Assembly (NCBI GenBank): GCA_013359255.1
Contig: JABWCF010000014.1
Location: 1 to 64,000, forward strand
DNA length: 64,000 nucleotides
Direction of reading: 5' to 3'
Source of the DNA: Flavobacteriales bacterium
Lineage (GTDB): Bacteria; Bacteroidota; Bacteroidia; Flavobacteriales_E; Vicingaceae
Shown here piece after piece: positions 25,914-35,524 of the stretch. A program made the translations under genes and the position numbers. Below the pieces are notes generated by a model. The model had not been told where the DNA came from, did not search any database, and saw nothing but the letters and a program-made list of their open reading frames with translations. How positions within the stretch are numbered: the stretch's first letter is position 1; each line of letters begins with the position of its first letter.

Positions 25914-28900
25914 TTATCTGAAAAGGTACATTTTGCCATATCCTTTATGGAAATAGGCATCGGCTTCGTTGCTTTTATGCTCAATGGAATTGTTTTCTAT
26001 TCTCGTAAAAACGCGGTAAAGGTATAGGCCGTTGGCAAGGCGGTCTCCAAACTGGTCGGTTCCGTCCCATACGTATTCAGTTATGTTTCGCCCAATGCGA
26101 ATGGGGCCTAACTCATCTTTTGAAATTTCTTTTACTACGGTTCCGGTAATGGTCATAATCTGAATATTGAAGACATCGGGTATTTTAGAGCCGGTAAGTG
26201 TAAAAACAAAGCGGGTAGAAGTGGTAAAGGGATTTGGATAATTTAAAATATGTGTAATGGTAGATTTATTGATTACTTCGAAACTAATGATATAATCAAT
26301 TTTGCCGGCTGCATTTTTACTTCGGTCAGTAGCTTGGATCCTTAATTGATACACTCCATCGAAAACAAAAGTAGGTTGGTAGGTAATGCGTGCTGAATTT
26401 TTGGGTAGCGAGGCGGGTTGGAAATGCAGCACATCGGCTCCCGAATAATTTTTAAACCAGATGCGTTCTTGTTGTCCTTTTGGGTTAATAATGTAAATAG
26501 AATAATCGGCCGTGTCGTTTAAGGCTAAAAATTTATTTTCATCGGTGAGCGAAATGATAATTTCCGGAGTGGGAGAAACAATGTCTCCGTCTAAAATATG
26601 TACTCCGTCAAAGGTTATGTTTAACAAGGGATTTTGCTTATCGCGTTTTACATAAAATGGATATTGTCCAATATTATTGAAATGGTATTGTTCGGGCTGG
26701 TCGTTGTTCGGATTTACTTCAACATAAATATTATTTAAAGCCGGAAATCCTATGGTGTTAAATTGCATAGTAGAAATCATTACGCTATCGGCTTTAAGCG
26801 GAGCTTGTTTCGGGTAGCTAACGGGGTGTGTATTTTTAAAACGGTCATAAATTTTATAAGCAATCAGCAAACTATCCATATCAAATTCGCTTACGTTTTT
26901 AACGGCTACCAAAAATTTAAGCGGGTCTCCTTCTTGCAAGGTATCGTTATGAATAGAAAAATAGATATTAGGAGCTAGTGCCGCTTCCGGAACAGGCTCG
27001 TAAGTAACTCTCCAATAATCTAACTGGGGAGCGGTGTAGAGCGAATCGTCCGATTTTTGTGCTAGCAGTTTAAGATATGGAAAAAGATTAGCATCTATGG
27101 TTTCGGTTAATCGGATTTTTGCTGAATCTTCGGGCAAATCAGAGTAAAGGGTGGTTTGTTGTCCGCTCCAGTTTATTCCAATTATGCTTATAAAGGTGCT
27201 GTCTTTGGTAGAAGAATTTTCTAGAGATTGAACTTTCCAAAACAGAGAATCCCAACTAAAGGCAGGACCAATGATTTCTGAAGTAATGAACCCATATTTA
27301 GAGTTGCTTTGCATTACAAGACTTTGTGTTATGGTAGAAAATTTATTTTGACCAAGAGTTTCTATCGTTGTAGAAGGATAGCCCTTTTTAGTCATAAAAA
27401 TATAGGGTAAACTATCGTTAGGGGTATTTATCAGAGAATCGGATCCCAAATTAATAAAGGCTTGTTTAATGCTAGGGTCGAAGCTATCCCATACGGAAAA
27501 TAAGGGGTTTATGGCAGAATAGGCAAGAATGTAATTGCCGTTTGGAATGGAGTTATTAAGCATATCGCGCATGGCAATCAGCTGGGTTTGGTCATTGGTT
27601 CTGAAAATAAAGTATTTTTCTACCCTAGAACGGCAGTTGCATCCATTGTTTACATTATTAAATTGGTGGTTTGCATTTACCATGTTGCAGTTTCCGCATC
27701 CTCCGCTACCTAGTTCGCACCCATAAGTGCCCCAACTTACAAGAGAAAGGGAATCTACTACCGCAATGTGCATGGAAGGGGTAAGGCCGCATACCTGATA
27801 GTCTTGTAGGTCTGTGTCGATATTGTAATGAATTTGCCCTAATTGAGAAGGAGGTGGATTGCCAATGTTTTGACAGAAAAGTTTTTTTTCGTTGTTTGCA
27901 AATTCAAATTTCAGGGTATTCCGATTGTGTTTTAAAAATAAATAGGAATCGTTTTTAAACTGAAAAAAATGGTCTTGGCTCCAGCCCCTTTTTCCGGAAA
28001 TGTGCTGAAAAGAACTTTCTCTCCAGTTGTATCCGGTAGCATCAACAGAGTCTTTGCTTACTCTCCAAAAATACACCATTGTGTCAGGCATATTGTTTAG
28101 CAGGGAGGGTTTCCATTCTAATACCCCTCCGGCAGAATAAACTGCATGCGTTTGTTTAAGTGGCGAATTAAACAAATCAGTAGTATCTAACTCAAAAATA
28201 TAGTTGCGTGATTTTTCAAAAGCAAATCCGGTAGAGGCCACTAGTTTTATTCCTTGTTGGGGCACTATGGCATATTGATAAGGATAGATAGGCCATACAT
28301 CGCCCGAGCGAATGGTTTTGGAAAGAAGTAAATCGTTGTTAAATTCGTTTAATTCAGCAATACTACTAGAAGCATCTACTTTTATTTCGAATTGGTTTAG
28401 CCCTATCCCGCTCACAATGTCTACGGGCATTTTAAAAATAATGGTGTCCTTGTAGTAGGTAGCATTTTTTATCTTAGTGTAAACGGTGTCCGATTTAGCG
28501 ATATCCGGAAAGGTTCTTCTTACTTCCATATCGAATGGGGCGTTAATGGCTTTTCCTAAATTAGTAACGATAATTTTTATTTCGAACGAATCGGTTTCAG
28601 TAGTAATATCTTCGGGCGAGAAAAATACGTTATCGGCATGCAGCATGTAATCGGGTTGTGGATGAGGATTGATACGTATGGAGGGGTCTCCGTGTAAAGT
28701 CATTTCAAGAGCCACCGATTTATAAAAATCGTTGAAACTACCTAAACTGTATAAATTTTCTATCGAATTATTCATAAAAAGTCCTACATGTTTTCCGTAG
28801 TTTACCTGTCCCAACTGTCTAAAAAATTCGTTAGAATAAGCATGAAGCAGCGAAGCAAAACCCAAATCAACCGAAGCCATAAATCCTATTACTCCTCTTT

Positions 28901-30941
28901 CGGCAATAAGGGTAAATTGCTCGCTAACGCTCGATTGATAGTTATGAATATCTCCGGCATAACAAGAATTGCCGAGTAAAAATGGGTATTTCCCTTTGTT
29001 GTTCCAACTGGCAGGATTATCTACACTTTGGTCGAAACCACCCGATGAAGAGGCATGTCCAAAAAAGGTCATAATAGAAACTCCGTTTGAAATAAACTGT
29101 TTAATAGAATCGGCTAAATTGGTTTGTACGGGAGCAGTAGTAAATTTTTTAAAGGTTTTTACATTGCCTCCAAAGCTGGTATCTTCCAAAATGGTTTTGT
29201 AGCTGTTTAGGTAAACGCCTTCAAAGAGGTTTACTTCGGATTGATTTGTGCCACCCGCAAAATGTAAAATTTGCTTCATCCATTCGGCTGTTGTGTTCGA
29301 TTCGTGCTCTATTACTTTATTTAAATACACCATTACATCATTTCCTATTTGGGCACTAATTCGGCCTGTGGCCACTATGGGGTTCCATGTAGGGTTTAAA
29401 AAAGAGGCAAGTCGTGTATCGGAAGCCGGATAACCAAAAGAAGGCACATGGCATAAATTATAACCGGAGGGATCTTTGCGGAAGATATTGTGTTTAGTAG
29501 ATTTTCCGATTAAAAGTAGGTTTTGGGGTGCATTCCACGAATTGATTATGTTTTTAATAAAATAGCTAATGGAAAGTGGGTGTTTAGAAATGCCGTAAGC
29601 ATACTGGTCATACAATTCTTCAATGTTTACAACGATAGTGTTTTGCCCCGAAATGCTGCGGTAGGTTGCGTAGGATTGGGCTTCGCTGTTAAACAAAGGG
29701 TGTGTAATGATTATGAAGGCCGAATCTATATTTTGTGCAGCATAATCAGTAAAAAATCCGTTACCGTTAACAGGAGTAAGGGAAGAAAGGTTTGTAACCG
29801 CAGCGGGTGATGTTATAAAACATTCTTTTAGGTTTGTGTTATTTGGAATAAGCGTTTGAAAAATGGGGCCTGATGGTACCACGATTATTCGTTTGTTGTT
29901 GGTTAAATCATACAGAATGGGATTGCCAACGGAATTAAAATTTGAAATATCGAGGCGGGTTTTTCCTTGCAAGTCATCGTCTACCCAAAATTTGTAAACC
30001 GAAGCATTGCTTAGAGAAGAGGTGTGTGGATATTCAATTTTTACAAAAGATACAGCACTTCTGTCTACATAATTGGGCGAGGGTAGGTCGGGAATACTTT
30101 GGGCTCTTATTAGTGTACTAGTGTTTAGTTGGTTTGCCGGAATGGAGAAAGGAAGGTCTAGTTTAAGGTATCCTTCGTAAGTGGTGTCGTATGCAGTGGT
30201 AAGTCCGGGTCCATAGTGTATTTGGAGGTGATGGTCTAAAAGTAAATCGTTAAAATTACTTTGTCCGGTAACTACTATTTTTGCCTTGGCGTTAGGACCC
30301 GCAGAGTATGCATTTAGGGTGGGTACATTAAAGTTTTGCAGATCGCCTTTGTTAAAGGCATTATTCATCCAGCCTTCGGTATCAATAAAATCTACATCGG
30401 TAGAACCGCCTGTACTTATTTTTCCTGGATAGTATACATTGTTGAACCATAAGGTACTTTCTTTCCAAAAAAAGGAAGAGGGTGTGTAGCTGTTAAAATT
30501 TACATCAGTTTCTAAACTTACTCTTTTGTTGTTAATAGAATTATTCCATGTAAGAAAGTAAGAGGCCGTGTCGGTATAAAGGCTGTAGTAAGGGTTTGGA
30601 TTGTTTATGCTTCCGTTGTACAAAACATGGTCAAGCCAACCATCGTTTTGCATGGCATAGAATTCTAAAAAATCGGAGGCATTAAATACTCCGTCATTTT
30701 CACCTTCTATGTAAAGGGCTATCTCATTTCCCCTTCCAAAAAGTTGTAGGTTTCTTGCGTCTATTAAGTTGAGTGGCACTCCCGCATTAGAAAGAGTGGC
30801 AGAGTCTAAGCGGTAAATACCTTCTTGAGTAATTTTTACTTTAAAATATTTTTGAGAATAGTTAATCCAGTTATTAGAGGTTTGTGCAAAACCGAAAAAG
30901 GGTAAAAACAACAGCCATATTTTATTCAAAACGTGTTGCAT
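25914..30941 (-). CDS. porU: T9SS sortase PorU, long form (C25 peptidase)
   Basis: This 1675-aa exported protein has a signal peptide at 1-20. The gingipain-like C25 domain (about 410-790) contains the catalytic pair H629 (FGHASSSGG) and C660 (GNSCYAG), spaced 31 residues apart as in gingipains. CARDB-like adhesion modules follow (about 800-920 and 1370-1470), then a Cys-rich insert (about 1075-1103), and finally a FlgD-type Ig domain (about 1590-1675) with YPNPF and YVWDGTDQFGD. PorU removes the sorting domain of T9SS cargo and attaches it to the surface. Typical PorU is about 1100-1300 aa, so this is the long form, possibly a PorU2-type paralogue. It overlaps the PorV-like gene by 20 nt. 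Confidence 0.85.
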   Translation of the reverse strand: MQHVLNKIWLLFLPFFGFAQTSNNWINYSQKYFKVKITQEGIYRLDSATLSNAGVPLNLIDARNLQLFGRGNEIALYIEGENDGVFNASDFLEFYAMQNDGWLDHVLYNGSINNPNPYYSLYTDTASYFLTWNNSINNKRVSLETDVNFNSYTPSSFFWKESTLWFNNVYYPGKISTGGSTDVDFIDTEGWMNNAFNKGDLQNFNVPTLNAYSAGPNAKAKIVVTGQSNFNDLLLDHHLQIHYGPGLTTAYDTTYEGYLKLDLPFSIPANQLNTSTLIRAQSIPDLPSPNYVDRSAVSFVKIEYPHTSSLSNASVYKFWVDDDLQGKTRLDISNFNSVGNPILYDLTNNKRIIVVPSGPIFQTLIPNNTNLKECFITSPAAVTNLSSLTPVNGNGFFTDYAAQNIDSAFIIITHPLFNSEAQSYATYRSISGQNTIVVNIEELYDQYAYGISKHPLSISYFIKNIINSWNAPQNLLLIGKSTKHNIFRKDPSGYNLCHVPSFGYPASDTRLASFLNPTWNPIVATGRISAQIGNDVMVYLNKVIEHESNTTAEWMKQILHFAGGTNQSEVNLFEGVYLNSYKTILEDTSFGGNVKTFKKFTTAPVQTNLADSIKQFISNGVSIMTFFGHASSSGGFDQSVDNPASWNNKGKYPFLLGNSCYAGDIHNYQSSVSEQFTLIAERGVIGFMASVDLGFASLLHAYSNEFFRQLGQVNYGKHVGLFMNNSIENLYSLGSFNDFYKSVALEMTLHGDPSIRINPHPQPDYMLHADNVFFSPEDITTETDSFEIKIIVTNLGKAINAPFDMEVRRTFPDIAKSDTVYTKIKNATYYKDTIIFKMPVDIVSGIGLNQFEIKVDASSSIAELNEFNNDLLLSKTIRSGDVWPIYPYQYAIVPQQGIKLVASTGFAFEKSRNYIFELDTTDLFNSPLKQTHAVYSAGGVLEWKPSLLNNMPDTMVYFWRVSKDSVDATGYNWRESSFQHISGKRGWSQDHFFQFKNDSYLFLKHNRNTLKFEFANNEKKLFCQNIGNPPPSQLGQIHYNIDTDLQDYQVCGLTPSMHIAVVDSLSLVSWGTYGCELGSGGCGNCNMVNANHQFNNVNNGCNCRSRVEKYFIFRTNDQTQLIAMRDMLNNSIPNGNYILAYSAINPLFSVWDSFDPSIKQAFINLGSDSLINTPNDSLPYIFMTKKGYPSTTIETLGQNKFSTITQSLVMQSNSKYGFITSEIIGPAFSWDSLFWKVQSLENSSTKDSTFISIIGINWSGQQTTLYSDLPEDSAKIRLTETIDANLFPYLKLLAQKSDDSLYTAPQLDYWRVTYEPVPEAALAPNIYFSIHNDTLQEGDPLKFLVAVKNVSEFDMDSLLIAYKIYDRFKNTHPVSYPKQAPLKADSVMISTMQFNTIGFPALNNIYVEVNPNNDQPEQYHFNNIGQYPFYVKRDKQNPLLNITFDGVHILDGDIVSPTPEIIISLTDENKFLALNDTADYSIYIINPKGQQERIWFKNYSGADVLHFQPASLPKNSARITYQPTFVFDGVYQLRIQATDRSKNAAGKIDYIISFEVINKSTITHILNYPNPFTTSTRFVFTLTGSKIPDVFNIQIMTITGTVVKEISKDELGPIRIGRNITEYVWDGTDQFGDRLANGLYLYRVFTRIENNSIEHKSNEADAYFHKGYGKMYLFR

Positions 30942-32028
30942 TTTTTTGAAAATGGTTTAAATCTATTCGTAGTGAAAAAATATTGGAATAGAGAGCAACG
31001 GAGCGATCGCCAATATCGGTTAAAGCATAATCTATGCTAACCATGTTTTTTATTTTAATACCTAAGCCAAGATTGGGCTGGTACGAAAGATTTTTAAAAT
31101 TATCTAAATCGGTTACAAACTGAAAATTCCCTACACCGGCTCTAAAAAAAATAATGTTTCTGTATCCCAATTCCAATCCTGCCAAAGGGTCTATGCTTAA
31201 GGGATTACTTTTAATGAGGGTGTTTCTTCTGCCATCAAGAGTAAGATGGGTGTTGGTTTCGGCCAGCAAATTGATTTTTTCGTTTAGCTTAAAATTTTTG
31301 GAAACGCCTAGTATAAAACGAGGCAATGTAATCTCCAATGAATTGCTGGGAATTTCGTTTCCTGTAGCAGTAAAAACTTCTAGTACCCTATCGCTCAGCG
31401 TGTATGTCCATGCGTTAAAAGTAGAGGTAACATCACGAGCCATTAATGCAAAATTCCATTTTTTGTAATTGTATTGAGCTCCCGCATCTATGCCAAAACC
31501 CCAGGCATGAGCAAACTCGCCCACATTGCGGTATATAATTTTTACACTGCCTCCAACGCGCAAGCCAGGAATGGGCAGCTTGCGGGCATACGATGTAATA
31601 AAAGCGTAGTCGGCAATAGAAAACGATTTAATACGATCGTAATTAATGTTCCCGCTAGGGTCCACTAAATCAATGGTATTCGGAATATTGTCTACCCCAA
31701 ATCGGATAAGGGAGATGCCTAACACACTACTTGTGTCGATACGTTTGGCAAAGGCTCCATAATCGTATTTTGCAATGCCGGCAAAATACTCGGCATGCAT
31801 TAAACTTACTTGTGCGTTGTTCTCAATGCCGTTTAAGCCGGCAGGATTCCAGTATCCCGAGGTAACATCGTTAGCCGAAACGATATGGGCATTGCTCATT
31901 CCCAAAGCTCTTGCACCTACGCCAATAGATAAAAACTCATTACTGTACTTTCTAACTGTTTGCGAATAAAGGGTATTCGAAAAAGCAACAAATAAAATAA
32001 AGAGGAATACAGTGGTTTTTTTTTTCAT
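30922..32028 (-). CDS. PorV/PorQ family outer-membrane protein
   Basis: This 368-aa protein has a signal peptide (1-22) followed by the family hallmark GVGARALGMSNAH...YWNPAGL near residues 37-62 and a FadL-like beta-barrel to the end (IDLNHF). PorV carries T9SS cargo from the translocon to the PorU sortase; PorQ/PorV-like paralogues are also common. Its coding region overlaps the downstream PorU-type gene by 20 nt, so the two are coexpressed and likely form a complex. Whether this is the housekeeping PorV or a paralogue dedicated to this sortase cannot be told here. Confidence 0.87.
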   Translation of the reverse strand: MKKKTTVFLFILFVAFSNTLYSQTVRKYSNEFLSIGVGARALGMSNAHIVSANDVTSGYWNPAGLNGIENNAQVSLMHAEYFAGIAKYDYGAFAKRIDTSSVLGISLIRFGVDNIPNTIDLVDPSGNINYDRIKSFSIADYAFITSYARKLPIPGLRVGGSVKIIYRNVGEFAHAWGFGIDAGAQYNYKKWNFALMARDVTSTFNAWTYTLSDRVLEVFTATGNEIPSNSLEITLPRFILGVSKNFKLNEKINLLAETNTHLTLDGRRNTLIKSNPLSIDPLAGLELGYRNIIFFRAGVGNFQFVTDLDNFKNLSYQPNLGLGIKIKNMVSIDYALTDIGDRSVALYSNIFSLRIDLNHFQKNATRFE

Positions 32029-32123
32029 ATCGAAGCAATAAAATTACACATTTTTAAAAAAAACTGCGAGAAGTAAACTTGTTTTTTTCTGATTAATTGC
32101 TTTGAAATTAATATTTTCGTGGC

Positions 32124-32966
32124 GTGAAGATAAAAAACAATATCCCCAATTTTGTTACTGTTTTAAATTTATTTTGTGGTTGCATGGCCATTCTCTTTGC
32201 TATGCGGGGGCAGTTTATGCAGGTGGGTATTTTGTTTTTGGCTTCTCTTTTGTTCGATTTTTTTGATGGATTTGTGGCCCGTTTACTAAACGCAAAATCT
32301 TCTATTGGCAAAGAGTTAGATTCGCTTGCCGATATGGTATCTTTCGGTGTATTGCCCGGTGTGATTTTTTTCATGTTCATCAGTATCTCGTTAAACGATA
32401 TGTTTAAACCTATAGAGAAAAGAAGTATGGTTAACCTTGCTGTAGAAAGTGCTGGGTTTGTAGTAACAATTTTTTCAGCCATACGCTTGGCAAAATTTAA
32501 TACCGACACAAGGCAGGAAGATTGTTTTATAGGATTGCCTACTCCGGCAAATGCATTGCTTGTATTGTCGTTCCCGCTTGCTCTTATCTACGATATTAAA
32601 ATAAATCCATTTGTAGATTTAAAAACGATTTCCTTACAAGATTTAACCAACTTACTTTTTATTACCCCTTTTCAAACACTGGTTACCGAAGTTTTTGGGA
32701 ATGTTTATCTATTGTTGATTCTAGTAATGTTACTTTCCTTTCTGTTAGTGAGTAATATTCGGTTATTTTCTTTAAAATTTAAAACTTTTTGTTGGAAAGA
32801 AAATAGCATTAAGTACACTTTTCTAATGGGCAGTGTATTCATTTATTTTTTGTTTGCATGGGTGTACGGGTATTTTTTTGTACCACTAACATTTATAATT
32901 ATTTTCTATGTTATTTTGTCGGTAATTTCAAATACAATTACAAAACGAAAAAATATACACTCATGA
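32124..32966 (+). CDS. pssA: CDP-diacylglycerol-serine O-phosphatidyltransferase
   Basis: This 280-aa integral membrane protein of the CDP-alcohol phosphatidyltransferase family carries the metal-binding pattern DGxxARxxxxxxxxGxxxDSxxD starting near residue 48. About seven to eight hydrophobic helices are visible. It makes phosphatidylserine, precursor of phosphatidylethanolamine. The start is a GTG at 32124, giving the family's usual N-terminus (KIKNNIPNFVTVLNL). Its stop overlaps the purS ATG by 4 nt. No psd (decarboxylase) gene is next to it. Confidence 0.93.
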   Translation: MKIKNNIPNFVTVLNLFCGCMAILFAMRGQFMQVGILFLASLLFDFFDGFVARLLNAKSSIGKELDSLADMVSFGVLPGVIFFMFISISLNDMFKPIEKRSMVNLAVESAGFVVTIFSAIRLAKFNTDTRQEDCFIGLPTPANALLVLSFPLALIYDIKINPFVDLKTISLQDLTNLLFITPFQTLVTEVFGNVYLLLILVMLLSFLLVSNIRLFSLKFKTFCWKENSIKYTFLMGSVFIYFLFAWVYGYFFVPLTFIIIFYVILSVISNTITKRKNIHS

Positions 32967-33214
32967 AATTTATTGCAGCTATTAATATAATGCCTCATAA
33001 AGCCCTTTTAGATCCGCAAGGTAAAGCAGTTACACAAGGTCTGCAAAATCTTGGTTTAAAAGAGGTAGACAATGTGCGGGTAGGCAAACACATTACATTG
33101 GAAATTGAGTCTCCTAGCGAAAAAGAAGCAAAATTGAAAGTGGAAGAAGCTTGCAAAAAATTACTAGCCAACCTGATTATGGAATCTTATGAATTTTCTT
33201 TAGAGAAAATTTAG
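32963..33214 (+). CDS. purS: phosphoribosylformylglycinamidine synthase subunit PurS
   Basis: This 83-aa protein has the PurS beta-alpha-beta pattern: MKFIAAINIMP, LLDPQGKAVTQGLQNLG and VDNVRVGKHI. PurS bridges PurL and PurQ in the fourth step of purine synthesis. The ATG at 32963 overlaps the pssA stop (ATGA), so translation depends on the phospholipid gene. Neither purL nor purQ is near, so the subunit is orphaned from its complex here. Its end overlaps the convergent barrel gene by 4 nt. Confidence 0.92.
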   Translation: MKFIAAINIMPHKALLDPQGKAVTQGLQNLGLKEVDNVRVGKHITLEIESPSEKEAKLKVEEACKKLLANLIMESYEFSLEKI

Positions 33215-33801
33215 TTTTTCAGATTCAATACATTCAAATTAAATCCAAGTCCAAAAGAAACCCTTAGTTCCTCTAAAGGTACAGGAGCAACATCGGAAAG
33301 GTGTTTGCCTAAAATATAGCGAGTCTGAATAAAAAGATGAAAATAGTTGGGTCCATAATAGTTAAAACCCACCATGCCGGAAAATAAGGGATTGAATGTG
33401 CTCTGATAAGTGCTAAACACAGGAGATGATTCGTTGGGAGCAGCCGATTGAGAAAGGGCAACTCCGGGCTGAATACCTGCGTAAGCATCGAAAGAGCCTT
33501 GAGAGAACAAATGAAAATTGCTTCCCACAAAAAGCGAATGATTTTGCTTTAGAGGCCTGTTATTGCCGGGCGAATTTACAAAGTAGTACACATCGGAGCG
33601 AATGGAAATTTTTTGGTCGGTGTAATATTCCATATCACCATGCAGCAAAACATTTTTTACGTTTTGTTGAAGCATTTTGCCGGCCGAAAGGGTACCCTGA
33701 AAACGTAAAAGCCCTTTTGAAATAAATACATTGTTTTGAGCAAAAAAAGGCAAAGAACTAAAGCCTAAAATCAATAAAAAAAAAGCTTTTAACTTTACCA
33801 T
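33211..33801 (-). CDS. small outer-membrane beta-barrel protein (hypothetical)
   Basis: This 196-aa protein has a signal peptide ending near FAQ (residue 21), then amphipathic strands with terminal hydrophobic/aromatic alternation (SFGLGFNLNVLNL), as in eight-stranded outer-membrane barrels. No family recognised. It starts within the last codons of a second barrel gene (7-nt overlap), so the two are likely coexpressed. Function unknown. Confidence 0.65.
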   Translation of the reverse strand: MVKLKAFFLLILGFSSLPFFAQNNVFISKGLLRFQGTLSAGKMLQQNVKNVLLHGDMEYYTDQKISIRSDVYYFVNSPGNNRPLKQNHSLFVGSNFHLFSQGSFDAYAGIQPGVALSQSAAPNESSPVFSTYQSTFNPLFSGMVGFNYYGPNYFHLFIQTRYILGKHLSDVAPVPLEELRVSFGLGFNLNVLNLKN

Positions 33802-34403
33802 AATTTACCAAGTTTTATATTTATAGAAAGAGTAAAAAGCAAATGCCCTTCTAGCGAGAACCCTTCTTCTTTATGTTCTTCAATGTGCAGTCTGTTATCG
33901 TGAATATGGGTATGCACATCGCTGCCTAAATGAACCATGTACTGAGAGGATAAAGAAAAATTAAATACCTGTGAAATGTGCCAATGTGAACCAATACCCA
34001 TTTGTGCAGCCGAACTCCAGCGGTCTATAAAACGATCCGATTGATCTATAATGCCGGTGTTATTGATGCGAACCTTTGTATAATCGAAGCAGTGTCCGGC
34101 TATAAAATAGGGTTCCATTTTTTTCTTTTGTATGGGATAAAAAAGCACCGACCACCCAATGTGTGCATCTGTTCTTCGGCCTAGTTTGGCAATATCGGTT
34201 GTAATCCAGTCGGCAAACCATTCTGTGTTTAATCGCTCTAGTATTCGCAAACGCATTTGCCCTCCAATTCCCATGCCCGGGTAGCCTGCTGCACTAAACG
34301 TGCTGTAAGTATTCCGAATTCCCATTTCCAATGAGCCTGCATTTCTTTCGGGTTGTGCACTTAAGAAAAAAGGGATTAAGAGCAGAAGAAAAGTACTTTT
34401 CAT
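33795..34403 (-). CDS. outer-membrane beta-barrel protein with His-rich loop (hypothetical)
   Basis: This 202-aa protein has a signal peptide (1-17, ending SAQ) and strands typical of a small barrel. Near residues 164-180 there is a histidine-dense stretch (DVHTHIHDNRLHIEEH) that would form an extracellular or periplasmic loop and could bind metal. It is divergent from ctaA, with a 56-nt gap, and overlaps its downstream barrel neighbour by 7 nt. No family recognised. Confidence 0.62.
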   Translation of the reverse strand: MKSTFLLLLIPFFLSAQPERNAGSLEMGIRNTYSTFSAAGYPGMGIGGQMRLRILERLNTEWFADWITTDIAKLGRRTDAHIGWSVLFYPIQKKKMEPYFIAGHCFDYTKVRINNTGIIDQSDRFIDRWSSAAQMGIGSHWHISQVFNFSLSSQYMVHLGSDVHTHIHDNRLHIEEHKEEGFSLEGHLLFTLSINIKLGKLW

Positions 34404-34459
34404 CTTTTTACTTTTACGGGTTTATAAACAAACGTAAAATCAATTTGTTTGTTGTTCAT

Positions 34460-35524
34460 ATGTTATTACACTTTATCCGTTTACTTTTGACAAAAATTAT
34501 AAGGGTGAAAAACAATAATAAAATAATATACTATTGGCTTCTATCGGGCTGCTTTCTTATTTTTTTGATGGTATTTCTTGGGGGAGCAACGCGGTTAACT
34601 CATTCCGGTTTGTCTATGGTAAACTGGTCGTTATTTGGTTCTGTTCCTCCTGGCAATGAGGCAGAATGGAACCATTTGTTTGAGCAGTATAAACAATACC
34701 CGGAATATAGGCATGTAAATTTTAATTTTTCGGTTGAAGAGTTTAAATCGATATTTTGGTGGGAATATATACATCGCCTAACAGGCCGTTTTATGGGCTT
34801 GTTGTTTATTATTCCCTTTCTGTTTTTTTGGATTACCAGAAAGTTATCGAGAAAACTATTTTTTCAACTTTTCATATTGTTACTGATGGGCGCTGCACAG
34901 GGTTTTATTGGTTGGTATATGGTAAAAAGCGGACTGGTAAACGACCCCGATGTGAGTCATTACCGGCTAGCGTTGCATTTAATAGCTGCATTTTTAACTT
35001 TCTCTTATACGTTTTGGATTGCTTTAAGCGTAAAGTTTTCAGGTTATCCGGAGCCTTTTTTTTCAAAAATAAATCGTTTGTTGTGGGTTTTATTTCCCGT
35101 GCTCATGCTTCAAATAATGTATGGAGCCTTTGTGGCGGGTACCGATGGAGGAATGGTTTTTAATACCTGGCCAAAAATGGACAACCAATGGGCCCCTGAA
35201 GCAGTAACTGCATTAAGCCCATGGTATTTGAATTTTATTGAGGGAATAGCGGGAATACAATTTATTCACAGGTATTTGGCCTATATGGTGTTTGGACTTG
35301 TTATTTATATTTGGTATGCTGCGAAACGATTAAAAATATCGGTTCTTCAGAAAAGAGGAATAAACGCATTAGTGACACTTGTTGTAATCCAATTTTTATT
35401 GGGTGTTTTCACTCTTTTGTATGCTGTGCCAATAAGTCTGGGTGTTTTACATCAGTTAGGTGCTTTTGTATTATTGGCAGCTAACATTTATTGTTTAAAT
35501 CGTTTTTATATTAAAGAGGAGTAG
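34460..35524 (+). CDS. ctaA: heme A synthase (COX15/CtaA family)
   Basis: This protein of about 354 aa has eight transmembrane helices. The heme-coordinating histidines are in TRLTHSGLS, EYIHRLTGR, LALHLIAAF, FIHRYLAY and VLHQLGAF, in two four-helix halves. It converts heme O to heme A for aa3/caa3-type cytochrome oxidase. I chose the ATG at 34460; a GTG at 34505 is also plausible and starts nearer the first helix. A longer frame from 34331 would overlap the divergent barrel gene. No ctaB or oxidase genes lie adjacent. Confidence 0.9.
   Translation: MLLHFIRLLLTKIIRVKNNNKIIYYWLLSGCFLIFLMVFLGGATRLTHSGLSMVNWSLFGSVPPGNEAEWNHLFEQYKQYPEYRHVNFNFSVEEFKSIFWWEYIHRLTGRFMGLLFIIPFLFFWITRKLSRKLFFQLFILLLMGAAQGFIGWYMVKSGLVNDPDVSHYRLALHLIAAFLTFSYTFWIALSVKFSGYPEPFFSKINRLLWVLFPVLMLQIMYGAFVAGTDGGMVFNTWPKMDNQWAPEAVTALSPWYLNFIEGIAGIQFIHRYLAYMVFGLVIYIWYAAKRLKISVLQKRGINALVTLVVIQFLLGVFTLLYAVPISLGVLHQLGAFVLLAANIYCLNRFYIKEE

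Noticed and set aside
34756-35163. 135-codon alternative frame inside ctaA
   Set aside because: Shadow of the heme A synthase frame; breaks no conserved motif of ctaA and has none of its own.
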